A stretch of DNA of 64,000 bases from Paraburkholderia sp. PREW-6R. GTDB taxonomy: Bacteria; Pseudomonadota; Gammaproteobacteria; Burkholderiales; Burkholderiaceae. The position numbers and the translations under genes are program-made. The notes beneath the pieces are model-generated. The model was not told where the DNA came from, made no database searches, and saw only the letters and a program-made list of their open reading frames with translations. Shown in pieces: positions 35,736 to 44,779 of the stretch. Within the stretch, counting starts at the first letter, position 1. Every line of letters begins with the position of its first letter. Where the stretch lies: the NCBI RefSeq assembly GCF_039621805.1, contig NZ_CP155074.1, positions 1,302,001 to 1,366,000 on the forward strand. The letters are read 5' to 3'.

Positions 35736-36572
35736 CTACATGATCGGCGCCGAAGTGCGCACGCGCTCGAAAACGGCAGCGATATCGAGGTCGCCCACCT
35801 CCAGTCCGAACTGCTCGCGCAGACAGGCCGCGAGTTCGCCCGCGCTCGCCAGTTGCCGCGTGCGAATCACGTCGCCGTTCGCCGCGCGCACGCTCAGTCG
35901 ATCGTTGAGCAGCGTGAGCCGTGCGTCGTCCAGAACGCGGCAGACGATCAGGTTGTCGGCAAAAATCGAATCGGGCGACGTGGATGTGTACCAGTTCGAG
36001 GTCTCGTAGTCGATCCACTCGACCGGATGCAGATCGAACCGGTAGACGCGCGCCCAGGTGTCGTCGCGCATCTGCACTTCGAGGTGAAGCGCGTCATGGG
36101 ACGCATCGGCGAGGCGGAACGTGCCGAGTTGCGTCGGTTGCGCAATGCCGGCCGTGATACGCAGCGGTTCGGTCAGCGTCACGCTGCCGAAGCCGACGTC
36201 GGCGATCCACGCTTCGCCATCCAGATCGATGCGCAGAACCATGTGCGTACGCGGCGGAACCTCGGTGGACTCGCGGCCCCAGAGCACTCTCGCGAGCAGC
36301 GGCGTAACCTGAAAGCCAAGCTGCTCCAGCACGTTGGCGAACAACGCATTCTGCTCGAAGCAATAGCCGCCGCGATGGTGAGTCACGAGCTTCGTCTCGA
36401 CCGTCTGCAGATCCAGTCTGACCGCGCGACGGGTAAGCGGATCAAGGTTCTCGAACGGTATCGCGCGCGGATGCAAACGGTGAATGGCCCGCAGCACATC
36501 GAGCGTAGCCTCGCGCGGGCCTTCGTAACTGATCCGGGCAAAGTAGTCAGGCAGATTCACTGTATGCAGCAT
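35736..36572 (-). CDS. nat: Arylamine N-acetyltransferase
   Basis: A 278-residue acetyl-CoA-dependent transferase acting on arylamines and hydrazines in the cytoplasm. The catalytic triad is visible: Cys in HHRGGYCFEQNALF, His in PPRTHMVLRI and Asp in WIADVGFGSV. FENLDPLTRR near residue 40 is the usual N-terminal motif. Length is that of bacterial NAT. It is flanked by 300-bp non-coding gaps and looks monocistronic. Confidence 0.95.
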   Translation of the reverse strand: MLHTVNLPDYFARISYEGPREATLDVLRAIHRLHPRAIPFENLDPLTRRAVRLDLQTVETKLVTHHRGGYCFEQNALFANVLEQLGFQVTPLLARVLWGRESTEVPPRTHMVLRIDLDGEAWIADVGFGSVTLTEPLRITAGIAQPTQLGTFRLADASHDALHLEVQMRDDTWARVYRFDLHPVEWIDYETSNWYTSTSPDSIFADNLIVCRVLDDARLTLLNDRLSVRAANGDVIRTRQLASAGELAACLREQFGLEVGDLDIAAVFERVRTSAPIM

Positions 36573-36884
36573 TGGCGGATTCCATCAGGTGTCGGGAGCT
36601 GAGGCGCTTGCGGCGCTCGACGTGCCACTGCGGCCACGCTGGCCGCGCAAGGAATCATAGCTGCTTTCTTGCGTTCGTCACGCACGCGGCGTTTTGCGCG
36701 TTCTGTGCTTTTGCGCGCGCATGAAACCGCATCATGGAGCACGTGACGGCGCGGGTTCGGACGCACGCAACGCTTGCGTAACGGCAGTCTTGGCAACCGC
36801 TTCGACGGCCATTCCTCGCGATGACTGTGACCGCTCCAACGGCTGATCAGGCGAGCTTCTAACAGCCGCTTCGACGGCGGACGC
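36573..36884. other. Intergenic region
   Basis: About 310 bp between the NAT and DUF2501 genes. It contains three short similar strings around CCGCTTCGACGG or its variants (36799, 36858); no gene or confident terminator is seen. Confidence 0.5.
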
Positions 36885-37571
36885 CTACTGGCCGCCCTTC
36901 AATACGGACGTCGCGATGGACGGCACGCTGATCCCGTGGCTCGACGCGAACTGCACCGCCGAACTGAGCGTCGACATCAGCGATTGCAACTGGCCCGGCG
37001 CCGACTGCGCGATATACGACGCGCTTTGCGCTGTCTGCGGGTTCAACCCGGATTGCAGCAGCGACGAGGGGTTCATCTGCCCAACGCTGCCCAGCCCCGA
37101 TTGCAGGCTCGAGTATTGACTGACGCCCTTTCCCAGTGATGACAGGCCATCGGTAAAGGCCTGCTTGTTCACCGGTGCGGTCGACGCACTGCCGCTCGCG
37201 CGATTCGCGAAAGCCTGCGTCAGTGATTGTGAAAGCGATTGCTGCGTGCTGCCGACCTGCGTGAGCTGACTCACAGATGGCGTTCCGCCGCTCAGCAGAC
37301 CGGCCGCCTGTTGCGCCTGACCCGCGGCGCCCGTCATGCCCATGGCCGACGCCAGACTGGACTGCCCGCTCAATACCTGCTGATTCGCACCCACGTAGGT
37401 TTGCAACAACTGCGAGACGCCACCCGACGACGACGCGCCGCCGGCGTTTGCGGAACTATCGCCCCCGCCGCCTATGCCGAACTGCTTCAGATTCAACTGC
37501 GCGCTTGCGGTGCCGCCGGCAAGCATGCCGGCGCTCACGAGCAACGAAGTCAGAAGAATACGTTTATTCAT
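36885..37571 (-). CDS. DUF2501 secreted protein (YjjA-like)
   Basis: A 228-residue protein with a signal peptide (MNKRILLTSLLVSAGMLAGG ending near ASA/QLNL) and a Ser/Gln/Gly-rich low-complexity body with many SLSQS, SGLGS and LLQSG units. This composition and the C-terminal segment QSAPGQLQSLMSTLSSAVQFASSHG match DUF2501 proteins. GAGGAGG before the ATG at 37571 fixes the start. Function is unknown; likely periplasmic. It is divergent from the iron cluster. Confidence 0.8.
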   Translation of the reverse strand: MNKRILLTSLLVSAGMLAGGTASAQLNLKQFGIGGGGDSSANAGGASSSGGVSQLLQTYVGANQQVLSGQSSLASAMGMTGAAGQAQQAAGLLSGGTPSVSQLTQVGSTQQSLSQSLTQAFANRASGSASTAPVNKQAFTDGLSSLGKGVSQYSSLQSGLGSVGQMNPSSLLQSGLNPQTAQSASYIAQSAPGQLQSLMSTLSSAVQFASSHGISVPSIATSVLKGGQ

Positions 37572-37719
37572 ATCAACCTCCTCAATGAAGCTTACGGGGT
37601 CATGCGTGCCGTTCGACAATCGCTGCGCACCCGCGTTCGCACCGCCAACAGCCTACCGAACCATTACGTTTGCCTTTTGTTTAATTTACGCGCCGGTGTG
37701 GGCCCACCGCAATCGCTAA

Positions 37720-37747
37720 CAAGATTAATTACATTTCCGTAATCTTG
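37720..37747. repeat. Inverted repeat abutting the Fur-like box
   Basis: CAAGATTA and TAATCTTG (perfect 8-bp arms) separated by 12 nt. It ends immediately before the Fur-like box and may be an additional regulator site or a leader hairpin. Confidence 0.5.
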
Positions 37748-37766
37748 ATGCGAATCGTTCTCATTT
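37748..37766. promoter_or_regulatory. Fur-box-like operator
   Basis: Reverse complement AAATGAGAACGATTCGCAT has the AATGAGAA / ATTCGCATT arms seen in proteobacterial Fur boxes. It lies about 130 bp upstream of the porin start, at the head of a cluster containing FbpABC and a DyP peroxidase. Confidence 0.65.
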
Positions 37767-37897
37767 AGTTGACGCACTCATCCTGCATGGGTAGCATCTG
37801 GCCATCTGTTGCCCCGGTGTCGCGAACCGGAGCAGACATCACAGCCTGTCGGCGGCCGCGATGGTTATCAGTCGATACAACACAAACAAGGATTTCG

Positions 37898-39415
37898 ATG
37901 AAGTTCGCCCAAACCAGCGGAACCGCTGTCGCTGCACCTCCGCTTCGCGATATTGCAACCTGCACCGCTCACCGTACGCGTCTGCCGTCAGTGCGACGCG
38001 TCGCGCTTTACACGGCGTTCGCGTGGGCTTCGCTCACCACGGGCGTGGCAATGGCCGAAGCCAATCCGGATGCGGCCCCCGAGGCACCTGAAGCCGATCT
38101 GAAAATTCAGGCTTCGCCGACCAGTCAATGGACCGGTTTCTGGAACCGTCAGCAGATGCTGGGCGACATCGGCGGATTGCGCCCATGGCTTGGCAAATAC
38201 GGCGTGACGTTCCAGCTGACGGAAACCAGCGAAGTGCTCGCCAACCTGCGAGGCGGCCTCTCGCGTGGCGCGGACTATGACGGCCTGACGACCGCGACCG
38301 TGCAGATGGACACGCAAAAGGCGTTCGGGCTGCCGGGCGGCCTCTTCAACGTCAGCGCGTTGCAGATCCACGGCGCCAACCTGAGCGCGAACAAGCTCGG
38401 CACACTGAACACCGCAAGCGGCATCGAAGCGGAAGACACCACGCGCCTGTGGGAGTTGTGGTATCAGCAGTCGTTCCTGAACAAGCGCATCGACGTGAAG
38501 ATCGGTCAGCAAAGTATCGATCAGGAATTCATCACGAGCACGTACTCGGCGCTTTTCGTGAACACGATGTTCGGCTGGCCGGCGCTGCCTTCATACGACA
38601 TGCCGAGCGGCGGCCCTGCCTATCCGCTGGCCGATCTCGGCGTGCGTGTGCGCGGCCAGATCACGCCTTCGCTGACCGCGCTGGCCGGCGTGTTCGACGG
38701 CGATCCGCTGGGCAACAATCCGAACAACCTCAGCGGCACGAATTTCAACCTGCATAACGGCACGCTTTTCATCGGCGAGTTGCAGTATGCGATCAATCAG
38801 CCGGCCGACGGCCAGATGGTCGGCATGGGCAGCAATGGTTTGCCGGGCACATACAAACTCGGTGTCTGGTACAACAACGGCAGCTTTGCCGATCAGCGCA
38901 CCGACGTGAACGGCCTGTCGCTCGCGAACCCGATCAGCAACGGCACCGCTCAGAATCATCACGGCGACTACAGCTTCTACGCGGTGGCCGATCAGATGAT
39001 CTGGCGACCGGACCCGGATGAACCGCGCAGCATCGGCGTATTCGCACGCGTGATGGGCGCGCCTGGCGACCGCAATCTGGTGAGCCTCGCGGCGAACCTG
39101 GGCATCGTGATGAAAGCGCCGTTCGCCGGCCGCGACAACGACAGCATTGGTCTGGCGGCCACCTATATCAAGGTCGGCAACCACGTGCACGACCTCGATC
39201 AGGACAACCTCGCTTTCAGCGGCGGCCCGTACGGCGTGCGCACCAGCGAAACCACGCTCGAAGCAACCTACCAGTACCAGGTCAATCCGTGGTGGCAGCT
39301 GCAGGCGGACGCGCAATACACGTTCAATGCCGGGGCCGGTCAGAACCCGAACGATCCGACGCAGCCGCTGCGTAATACGTTCGTTATCGGCCTGCGGACC
39401 AACATCACGTTCTGA
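37898..39415 (+). CDS. OprB-family outer-membrane porin
   Basis: About 505 residues. An N-terminal export region of about 55 residues ending near AMA/EANPDA is followed by a short acidic Pro-rich spacer. The porin body alternates beta-strand segments (GVTFQLTETSEVLANLRGG, KIGQQSIDQEFITSTYSALF, TYKLGVWYNNGSF) and ends in the outer-membrane signature NTFVIGLRTNITF with terminal Phe. AAGGAT precedes the ATG. OprB porins usually pass sugars, but here a Fur-like box and the downstream iron genes suggest an iron-compound role. Confidence 0.85.
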   Translation: MKFAQTSGTAVAAPPLRDIATCTAHRTRLPSVRRVALYTAFAWASLTTGVAMAEANPDAAPEAPEADLKIQASPTSQWTGFWNRQQMLGDIGGLRPWLGKYGVTFQLTETSEVLANLRGGLSRGADYDGLTTATVQMDTQKAFGLPGGLFNVSALQIHGANLSANKLGTLNTASGIEAEDTTRLWELWYQQSFLNKRIDVKIGQQSIDQEFITSTYSALFVNTMFGWPALPSYDMPSGGPAYPLADLGVRVRGQITPSLTALAGVFDGDPLGNNPNNLSGTNFNLHNGTLFIGELQYAINQPADGQMVGMGSNGLPGTYKLGVWYNNGSFADQRTDVNGLSLANPISNGTAQNHHGDYSFYAVADQMIWRPDPDEPRSIGVFARVMGAPGDRNLVSLAANLGIVMKAPFAGRDNDSIGLAATYIKVGNHVHDLDQDNLAFSGGPYGVRTSETTLEATYQYQVNPWWQLQADAQYTFNAGAGQNPNDPTQPLRNTFVIGLRTNITF

Positions 39416-39515
39416 TGGTCCCCGCGCTCATTACCCACGCTCCGGATATGTCGAATTCCATGCTTCCGATCTTCACCGCAACCATCGCATCGTGCGCAGG
39501 CAACGAGGCTCAATC

Positions 39516-40667
39516 ATGAACCAACCCACGCGCAGTTTTCCGGCGCGCGCCGCGCGGGCCCTGATGACCACGGCAGCCGGCGCTGCCGCGCTCGTCGCCG
39601 CATGCGTCGCGCAGGCCGAGCCGCAAGGTTTTCTCGAAACCATCCGGCACCACACCACGCTGATCAATACCGTGCCGGAAAACGGCGACCAGAACCCCTA
39701 CGCAGTGGTGGTCGCGCCGGTCACGGCCGGCACGGTCAAGCAAGGCGACGTACTGGTCGGCAACTTCAATAACTCGACGAATCTGCAAGGCACCGGCAGC
39801 ACGATCATCAACTATCATCCGGACACCAGACAGATGACGGTGTTCGCGACCGTGCCGCGCGACCTGAAGGAATGCCCCGGCGGCATTGGCCTTTCGACCG
39901 CAATGACAATGCTGAAGTCCGGCTATGTGATCGTGGGCAGCACGCCGAGCAACGACGGCACCACCGGCACCAAAGGCGCGGGCTGCCTGATCGTGATCGA
40001 CCCGAATGGCAAGGTCGCGTCGACCATCAGCAGTCCGAACATCAACGACCCGTGGGGCAACATGGCGGTCGTCGACAACGGCACCAGCGCCACGCTGTTC
40101 GTCAGCAACGCCGGCTTCGGCGTGGGCGGCGCGGACGGCAATCCGCCGGTTTTCAAGCAGGCCACCGTGCTGCGTCTCGATCTGGACGTGCCGGCCGGCA
40201 AGCCGCCGGTCGTGAAGAAAGAAACGGTGATCGGCAGCGGCTTTGGCGCGCAGGCCGACAAGGGCGTATTCCTCGTCGGCCCGACCGGCCTCGCGCTGTC
40301 GGGCGATCAGAAACTGCTCTATGTGTCCGACGCGATCGGCAACCGCATCACCGAGATCGACGAACCGATGACGCGCGACACCAGCGCCGGCGTGGGCCGT
40401 CAGCTCACCGCCGACGGGCTGCTGCACCGCCCGCTCGCGATGGTCACCGCGCCCAATGGACACCTGCTCGTGACGAATGCGCTGAACGGCCAGATCGTCG
40501 AAATCGACCCCGCCAGCGGCAAGCAGATCTACGCGCGCTGGATCGACACGGATAAAGCTCAATCGCCTCCGGGCAACGGCGATCTTTTCGGCCTCGCATT
40601 GACGCCCGAAGGCGACGGTTTCTACTACGTGCAGGACGACGTGAACACACTGGTGCTCGCGAAGTAA
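39516..40667 (+). CDS. Exported beta-propeller (NHL/SMP-30-like) protein
   Basis: A 383-residue protein with an N-terminal signal (AAGAAALVAACVAQAEPQG) that could be cut after AQA or, through VAAC, be lipidated. The body consists of repeated blade-like segments such as TGLALSGDQKLLYVSDAIGNRITEI and GHLLVTNALNGQIVEIDPASG, like NHL or gluconolactonase-type propellers. No catalytic metal triad is certain. A GAGG site precedes the ATG. It lies between the porin and the DyP peroxidase and may be a periplasmic binding or scaffold component of the uptake cluster. Confidence 0.75.
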   Translation: MNQPTRSFPARAARALMTTAAGAAALVAACVAQAEPQGFLETIRHHTTLINTVPENGDQNPYAVVVAPVTAGTVKQGDVLVGNFNNSTNLQGTGSTIINYHPDTRQMTVFATVPRDLKECPGGIGLSTAMTMLKSGYVIVGSTPSNDGTTGTKGAGCLIVIDPNGKVASTISSPNINDPWGNMAVVDNGTSATLFVSNAGFGVGGADGNPPVFKQATVLRLDLDVPAGKPPVVKKETVIGSGFGAQADKGVFLVGPTGLALSGDQKLLYVSDAIGNRITEIDEPMTRDTSAGVGRQLTADGLLHRPLAMVTAPNGHLLVTNALNGQIVEIDPASGKQIYARWIDTDKAQSPPGNGDLFGLALTPEGDGFYYVQDDVNTLVLAK

Positions 40668-40702
40668 CGCGCGACTCCCTGCCGAATGAAGGTGAAGTAA
40701 CC

Positions 40703-42016
40703 ATGGCAAAAGAGCAACCCCCGCGGCCCTCACGGCGTGGTTTTCTGAAGAAGGGCGGCGCGGCCGTCGCGGCTGGAGCCAGCCTCGGCGCGGGCCTCGC
40801 GAGTTCTCAGGCCGCGCTTGCGAAAGCGCCGTCGCACAGCGTCGCGATTCAGGATCCGACGCTGATGGTCGAGCCGTTCTACGCACCGCACCAGGCCGGC
40901 ATCGTCACGCCACAGCAAAGCCACACGTATGTCGCCGCACTCGATCTCACCACCGAAAAACGCGACGACGTGATCGCGCTGCTGCGCACGTGGACCGAAA
41001 CCGCCGCGCGTCTTACGCAGGGCGGCACCGCCGCACCCCTGCCGCAAGGCGACGCGGGCGACAGCAAGCCCGCGCCTGATTCCGGCGACGTGTTGGGCCT
41101 CGGTCCATGCGGTCTGACGATCACGTTCGGCTTCGGTCCCGGCCTCTTCACGAAAGACGGCAAGGACCGCTACGGTCTCGCGTCGCGCCGCCCCGCCGCG
41201 CTCGTCGATCTGCCGCGCTTTAACGGCGATCAGCTAATTCCGGAAAAAACCGGCGGCGACCTGTTCATACAGGCCTGCGCGAACGACCAGCAGGTGGCGT
41301 TTCACGCGGTGCGGCAACTGTCGCGCAACGCGTATGGCGTCGCGACGATGCGCTGGGGCCAGTCCGGTTTCCTGTCGGGGCCGCGCGGTCAGACACCGCG
41401 CAATCTGATGGGCTTCAAGGACGGCACCAACAATCCGTCGATCGCGAAGCAGGACCTGATGAAGGAATTCGTGTGGGCTGGCGCAAGCGCCGACGCACCG
41501 TGGATGGAAGGCGGCACCTACACCGTGGTGCGGCGAATCCGCATCACGCTGGAGCACTGGGACAACACCGAACTCGGCTTCCAGGAGCAGGTGTTCGGCC
41601 GTCACAAGTACAGCGGCGCACCGATCGGCAAGAAGAACGAGTTCGATCCCGTCGACCTGACGGAAGAAGACAAGGACGGCAATCCGGTGATTCCGGAGAA
41701 CTCGCACGTGCGTCTGTCGAATCAGGCGAGCAACAACGGGGCGCAGATTCTGCGCCGCTCGTACTCGTATAACGACGGCACGAACTTCTACATCGAACGC
41801 TGGCCGCCATGGCGCCAGGAAACCGAGTACGACGCGGGACTCATTTTCGTCGCGCATCAGAGCGACCCGCGCACGGGCTTCATTCCGATCAATGACAGGC
41901 TTGCGAAGTTCGACATGATGAACCAGTTCACGACGCACGTGGGCAGCGCGATTTTCGCTGTGCCGCCAGGCGCGAAACCGGGTTCGTACATCGGTGCGGG
42001 GCTGTTCGAGACCTGA
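40703..42016 (+). CDS. efeB: Tat-exported DyP-type heme peroxidase (EfeB/deferrochelatase type)
   Basis: A 437-residue heme protein. The leader SRRGFLKKGGAAVAAGASLG is a twin-arginine signal. The DyP signature NLMGFKDGTNNP supplies the catalytic Asp, and HVRLSNQASNNGAQILRRSYSY includes the proximal heme His and distal Arg. EfeB-type enzymes act in the periplasm, oxidising ferrous iron or, as proposed, releasing iron from heme. The usual efeU/efeO partners are missing; instead an FbpABC importer follows after about 75 bp. Confidence 0.93.
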   Translation: MAKEQPPRPSRRGFLKKGGAAVAAGASLGAGLASSQAALAKAPSHSVAIQDPTLMVEPFYAPHQAGIVTPQQSHTYVAALDLTTEKRDDVIALLRTWTETAARLTQGGTAAPLPQGDAGDSKPAPDSGDVLGLGPCGLTITFGFGPGLFTKDGKDRYGLASRRPAALVDLPRFNGDQLIPEKTGGDLFIQACANDQQVAFHAVRQLSRNAYGVATMRWGQSGFLSGPRGQTPRNLMGFKDGTNNPSIAKQDLMKEFVWAGASADAPWMEGGTYTVVRRIRITLEHWDNTELGFQEQVFGRHKYSGAPIGKKNEFDPVDLTEEDKDGNPVIPENSHVRLSNQASNNGAQILRRSYSYNDGTNFYIERWPPWRQETEYDAGLIFVAHQSDPRTGFIPINDRLAKFDMMNQFTTHVGSAIFAVPPGAKPGSYIGAGLFET

Positions 42017-42090
42017 GCGCATTCGGCGCAGCACGCAGGCAGCACGTTAAAGATCAACGACCACATCACTATCAACGGGATTTTTGGATC

Positions 42091-43122
42091 ATGGCTCATT
42101 CCTGGTTTGGCACCCGCCTGCGCCTCGTCAGCAGCGCAGCAGCGCTCACGCTCGCGGCATTCGCGACGGTGCCTTCGGCCGCGCACGCGGAGTCGATTAC
42201 GCTGTATAACGCGCAGCACGAACAGGTCGTCAATGTGCTGGCCAGGGACTTCGAGAAACAGTCCGGCATTTCGGTCAGGATCCGTAACGGCGAAGGCCCG
42301 GCAATGGCCGCGCAGATCGTCACGGAAAGCGCGGCGTCCCCGGCGGACGTCTATTTCACGGAGAACTCGCCCGAGCTGATGCTGCTCGAAGAAAAGGGGC
42401 TGCTGGCCAAAGTCGACGCGTCGACGCTCGCCGCGGTGCCGGCCCGTTACAGTTCTCCCACCGGCAACTGGGTCGCCGTGACCGCGCGTGAAAACGTGCT
42501 GGCCTACAACACCACGAAGGTGCAGGCGTCGCAATTGCCGCAGTCGCTGTTCGATCTCGCGAAGCCCGAGTGGAAAGGCAAGGTCGGCATTGCACCGAGC
42601 GACGGCGACTTCCTGCCGCTCGTGTCCGCCGTACTCGCGCTCAAGGGCGAAGCGCAAACGGTGCAGTGGCTCAAGGGCCTGAAAACCAACGCGCAGATTT
42701 TCGACGACGACGAAGGGGTGGTCGCGGCAGTCAATCGCGGCGGCGTCGCGACGGGTCTGATCAACAACTACTACTGGGCGCGGTTGCATGCGGAAATTGG
42801 CGATTCGAAAACCCGCAGCGCGATTTATCACTTCGGCAACGGCGACGCCGGCGCGCTGGTGAACGTGTCGGGCGCGGCGGTGCTGAAGTCGGCGCACAAC
42901 GCGAGCGGCGGCCAGAAGTTCCTCGCCTATCTGGTGAGCGAACGCGCGCAGCAGTTGATGGCGAACAGCCACGTGGAGTTCGAATATCCGCTGCACGCGG
43001 GTGTTGCACCGGACCCGATTCTCAAACCTTTCGCTGAACTGAGCCCGCCTGCGCTGACCATCGAGCAGCTCGGCGACGACAGCCAGGCCGGCAAGCTGCT
43101 GCGTCAGGCAGGTCTGCTGTAA
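42091..43122 (+). CDS. fbpA: Ferric iron ABC transporter, periplasmic binding protein
   Basis: A 343-residue transferrin-like binding protein. Signal peptide ends AHA/ESITLYNAQHEQVV, and the mature start YNAQHEQ is typical of FbpA. The tandem tyrosines in GLINNYYWARL are the expected ferric ligands. Iron is handed to the permease encoded immediately downstream (stop codon and next start are adjacent). Confidence 0.92.
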   Translation: MAHSWFGTRLRLVSSAAALTLAAFATVPSAAHAESITLYNAQHEQVVNVLARDFEKQSGISVRIRNGEGPAMAAQIVTESAASPADVYFTENSPELMLLEEKGLLAKVDASTLAAVPARYSSPTGNWVAVTARENVLAYNTTKVQASQLPQSLFDLAKPEWKGKVGIAPSDGDFLPLVSAVLALKGEAQTVQWLKGLKTNAQIFDDDEGVVAAVNRGGVATGLINNYYWARLHAEIGDSKTRSAIYHFGNGDAGALVNVSGAAVLKSAHNASGGQKFLAYLVSERAQQLMANSHVEFEYPLHAGVAPDPILKPFAELSPPALTIEQLGDDSQAGKLLRQAGLL

Positions 43123-44730
43123 ATGAGCGACGCGCTATCAGCGGGAGCGCCGGCTGTCACGGCGACCGCGGCGGTGCGCGCGCGGGCGCGTGCACCGCGC
43201 GGCCTCTTCGCGGCAGCAGCAGTCAGCGCTTTGCTGGTGTTGCTGCCGATTGCGTTGACGTTCTGGCGCGCCGCGAGCTTCGGTGTCAACGAGGCGGTCG
43301 ATCTGATCTTCCGCCCGCTGGTGGGTGAACTGCTCGTCAATACGGTGATGATCACCGTGTCCACCACGCTGGCATCGGCGGTGATCGGCACGGCGGCTGC
43401 GTGGTTCGTCGAACGCACGCATCTGCCCGGACGCCGCTGGTGGGCTGTACTGAGCGCCGCACCGCTCGCCATGCCCGCCTTCATTTCGAGCTATGCGTGG
43501 GTATCGCTGAGCCTGGATTTGCAGGACTTCGAAGGCGCGCTGCTGGTGCTCACCTGCGGCTATTTCCCGCTTGTCTATCTGCCAGTGGCGGCCGCGCTGC
43601 GCAACATGGACCCGGCGCTCGAAGAAAGCGCGCGCGCACTCGGTTGCAACCGCTGGACCTCGTTCATCCGGGTCGTGTTGCCGCAATTGCGGCCGGCGTT
43701 GCTCGGCGGCATGCTACTGGTCGCGCTCGGCGTGCTCTCCGAGTTCGGCGCCTTCACGCTGCTGCGCTTTCGCACGTTCACCACGCAGATCTATGCGGAG
43801 TTCCGCACGAGTTTCGATGACGGCGGCGCTTCGCTGCTCGCGTGTCTGCTGATCGTGATCTGCCTCGTCGTGCTCGCATTCGAGTTTCGCGTGCGCGGCG
43901 CGGCGCGTTATGAGCGCATCGATCGCGGCACACGGCGCGCGGTGCTGCGTTACGATCTCGGCGCGTGGCGCTGGATCGTGGCGGCCGGCTTCGCCGCACT
44001 GACGATCACCACGCTCGGCGTGCCGCTCGGCATGATCGGCTACTGGCTCACGCAACCGGGCGCGGCGGCTGTCACGCCGGCCGATGTGTCGCCGGAACTG
44101 TTGTTCAACGCTACGCTGTCGTCAGTCGGTTTCGGACTCGCTGCCGCCGCGCTGACCACCCTGCTGGTCGTGCCGCTCGCCTTCCTGCTCGCGCGCTATC
44201 CCACGCGATTCGCCACGCTCTTCGAGCGCAGCGTGTTTCTCGCGCAAGGCGTGCCGGGGCTCGTGATTGCGCTCGCGATCGTCTCGCTCGCGGTGCATGC
44301 GCTTCAGCCGCTCTATCAGAGCGCGACGCTGCTCGTGGTCGCCTACGCGATACTCTTCATGCCGGTCGCACTGGTGAGCGTGCGCGCCGCATTCGTGCAG
44401 GCGCAGCCGCGCCTCGAAGAAACCGCGCGGGCGCTCGGGCTCACGTGGTCACAGACACTCTTCCGTGTCGTGCTGCCGCTTGCAGCTCCGGGCCTTGGCG
44501 CTGCCGCGGCGATGGTCTTCATTTCGGTCGTCACCGAACTGAACGCCACGCTGCTGCTTTCTCCAATCGACACACAAACGCTCGCGACCCAGGTCTGGGC
44601 CGACACGTCGACCATGGCGTTCGCCGCGGCGGCGCCCTATGCGGCGCTGCTCACCGGTATTTCGCTGTGCGCGTCCGGCCTGCTGTTCGCGCTGCTCGGC
44701 AGATCGGCGCTGCGTCGCGAGCGCGGCTGA
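43123..44730 (+). CDS. fbpB: Ferric iron ABC transporter permease
   Basis: A 535-residue fused permease with about twelve helices and two EAA loops, LEESARALGCNRWTSFIRVVLPQ and LEETARALGLTWSQTLFRVVLPL, as in FbpB/AfuB. The start directly abuts the fbpA stop. It forms the whole membrane channel by itself. Confidence 0.94.
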   Translation: MSDALSAGAPAVTATAAVRARARAPRGLFAAAAVSALLVLLPIALTFWRAASFGVNEAVDLIFRPLVGELLVNTVMITVSTTLASAVIGTAAAWFVERTHLPGRRWWAVLSAAPLAMPAFISSYAWVSLSLDLQDFEGALLVLTCGYFPLVYLPVAAALRNMDPALEESARALGCNRWTSFIRVVLPQLRPALLGGMLLVALGVLSEFGAFTLLRFRTFTTQIYAEFRTSFDDGGASLLACLLIVICLVVLAFEFRVRGAARYERIDRGTRRAVLRYDLGAWRWIVAAGFAALTITTLGVPLGMIGYWLTQPGAAAVTPADVSPELLFNATLSSVGFGLAAAALTTLLVVPLAFLLARYPTRFATLFERSVFLAQGVPGLVIALAIVSLAVHALQPLYQSATLLVVAYAILFMPVALVSVRAAFVQAQPRLEETARALGLTWSQTLFRVVLPLAAPGLGAAAAMVFISVVTELNATLLLSPIDTQTLATQVWADTSTMAFAAAAPYAALLTGISLCASGLLFALLGRSALRRERG

Positions 44731-44779
44731 CGCCGCCTCTGACCTACCCCGTTCTGCGCGTCATTACATCCGGATTTTC

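Larger units (their letters stand above)
37572..37897. other. Divergent control region of DUF2501 and the iron cluster
   Basis: About 325 bp, AT-richer near 37670-37770, containing a perfect 8-bp inverted repeat and a Fur-box-like sequence, both listed. Confidence 0.7.
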
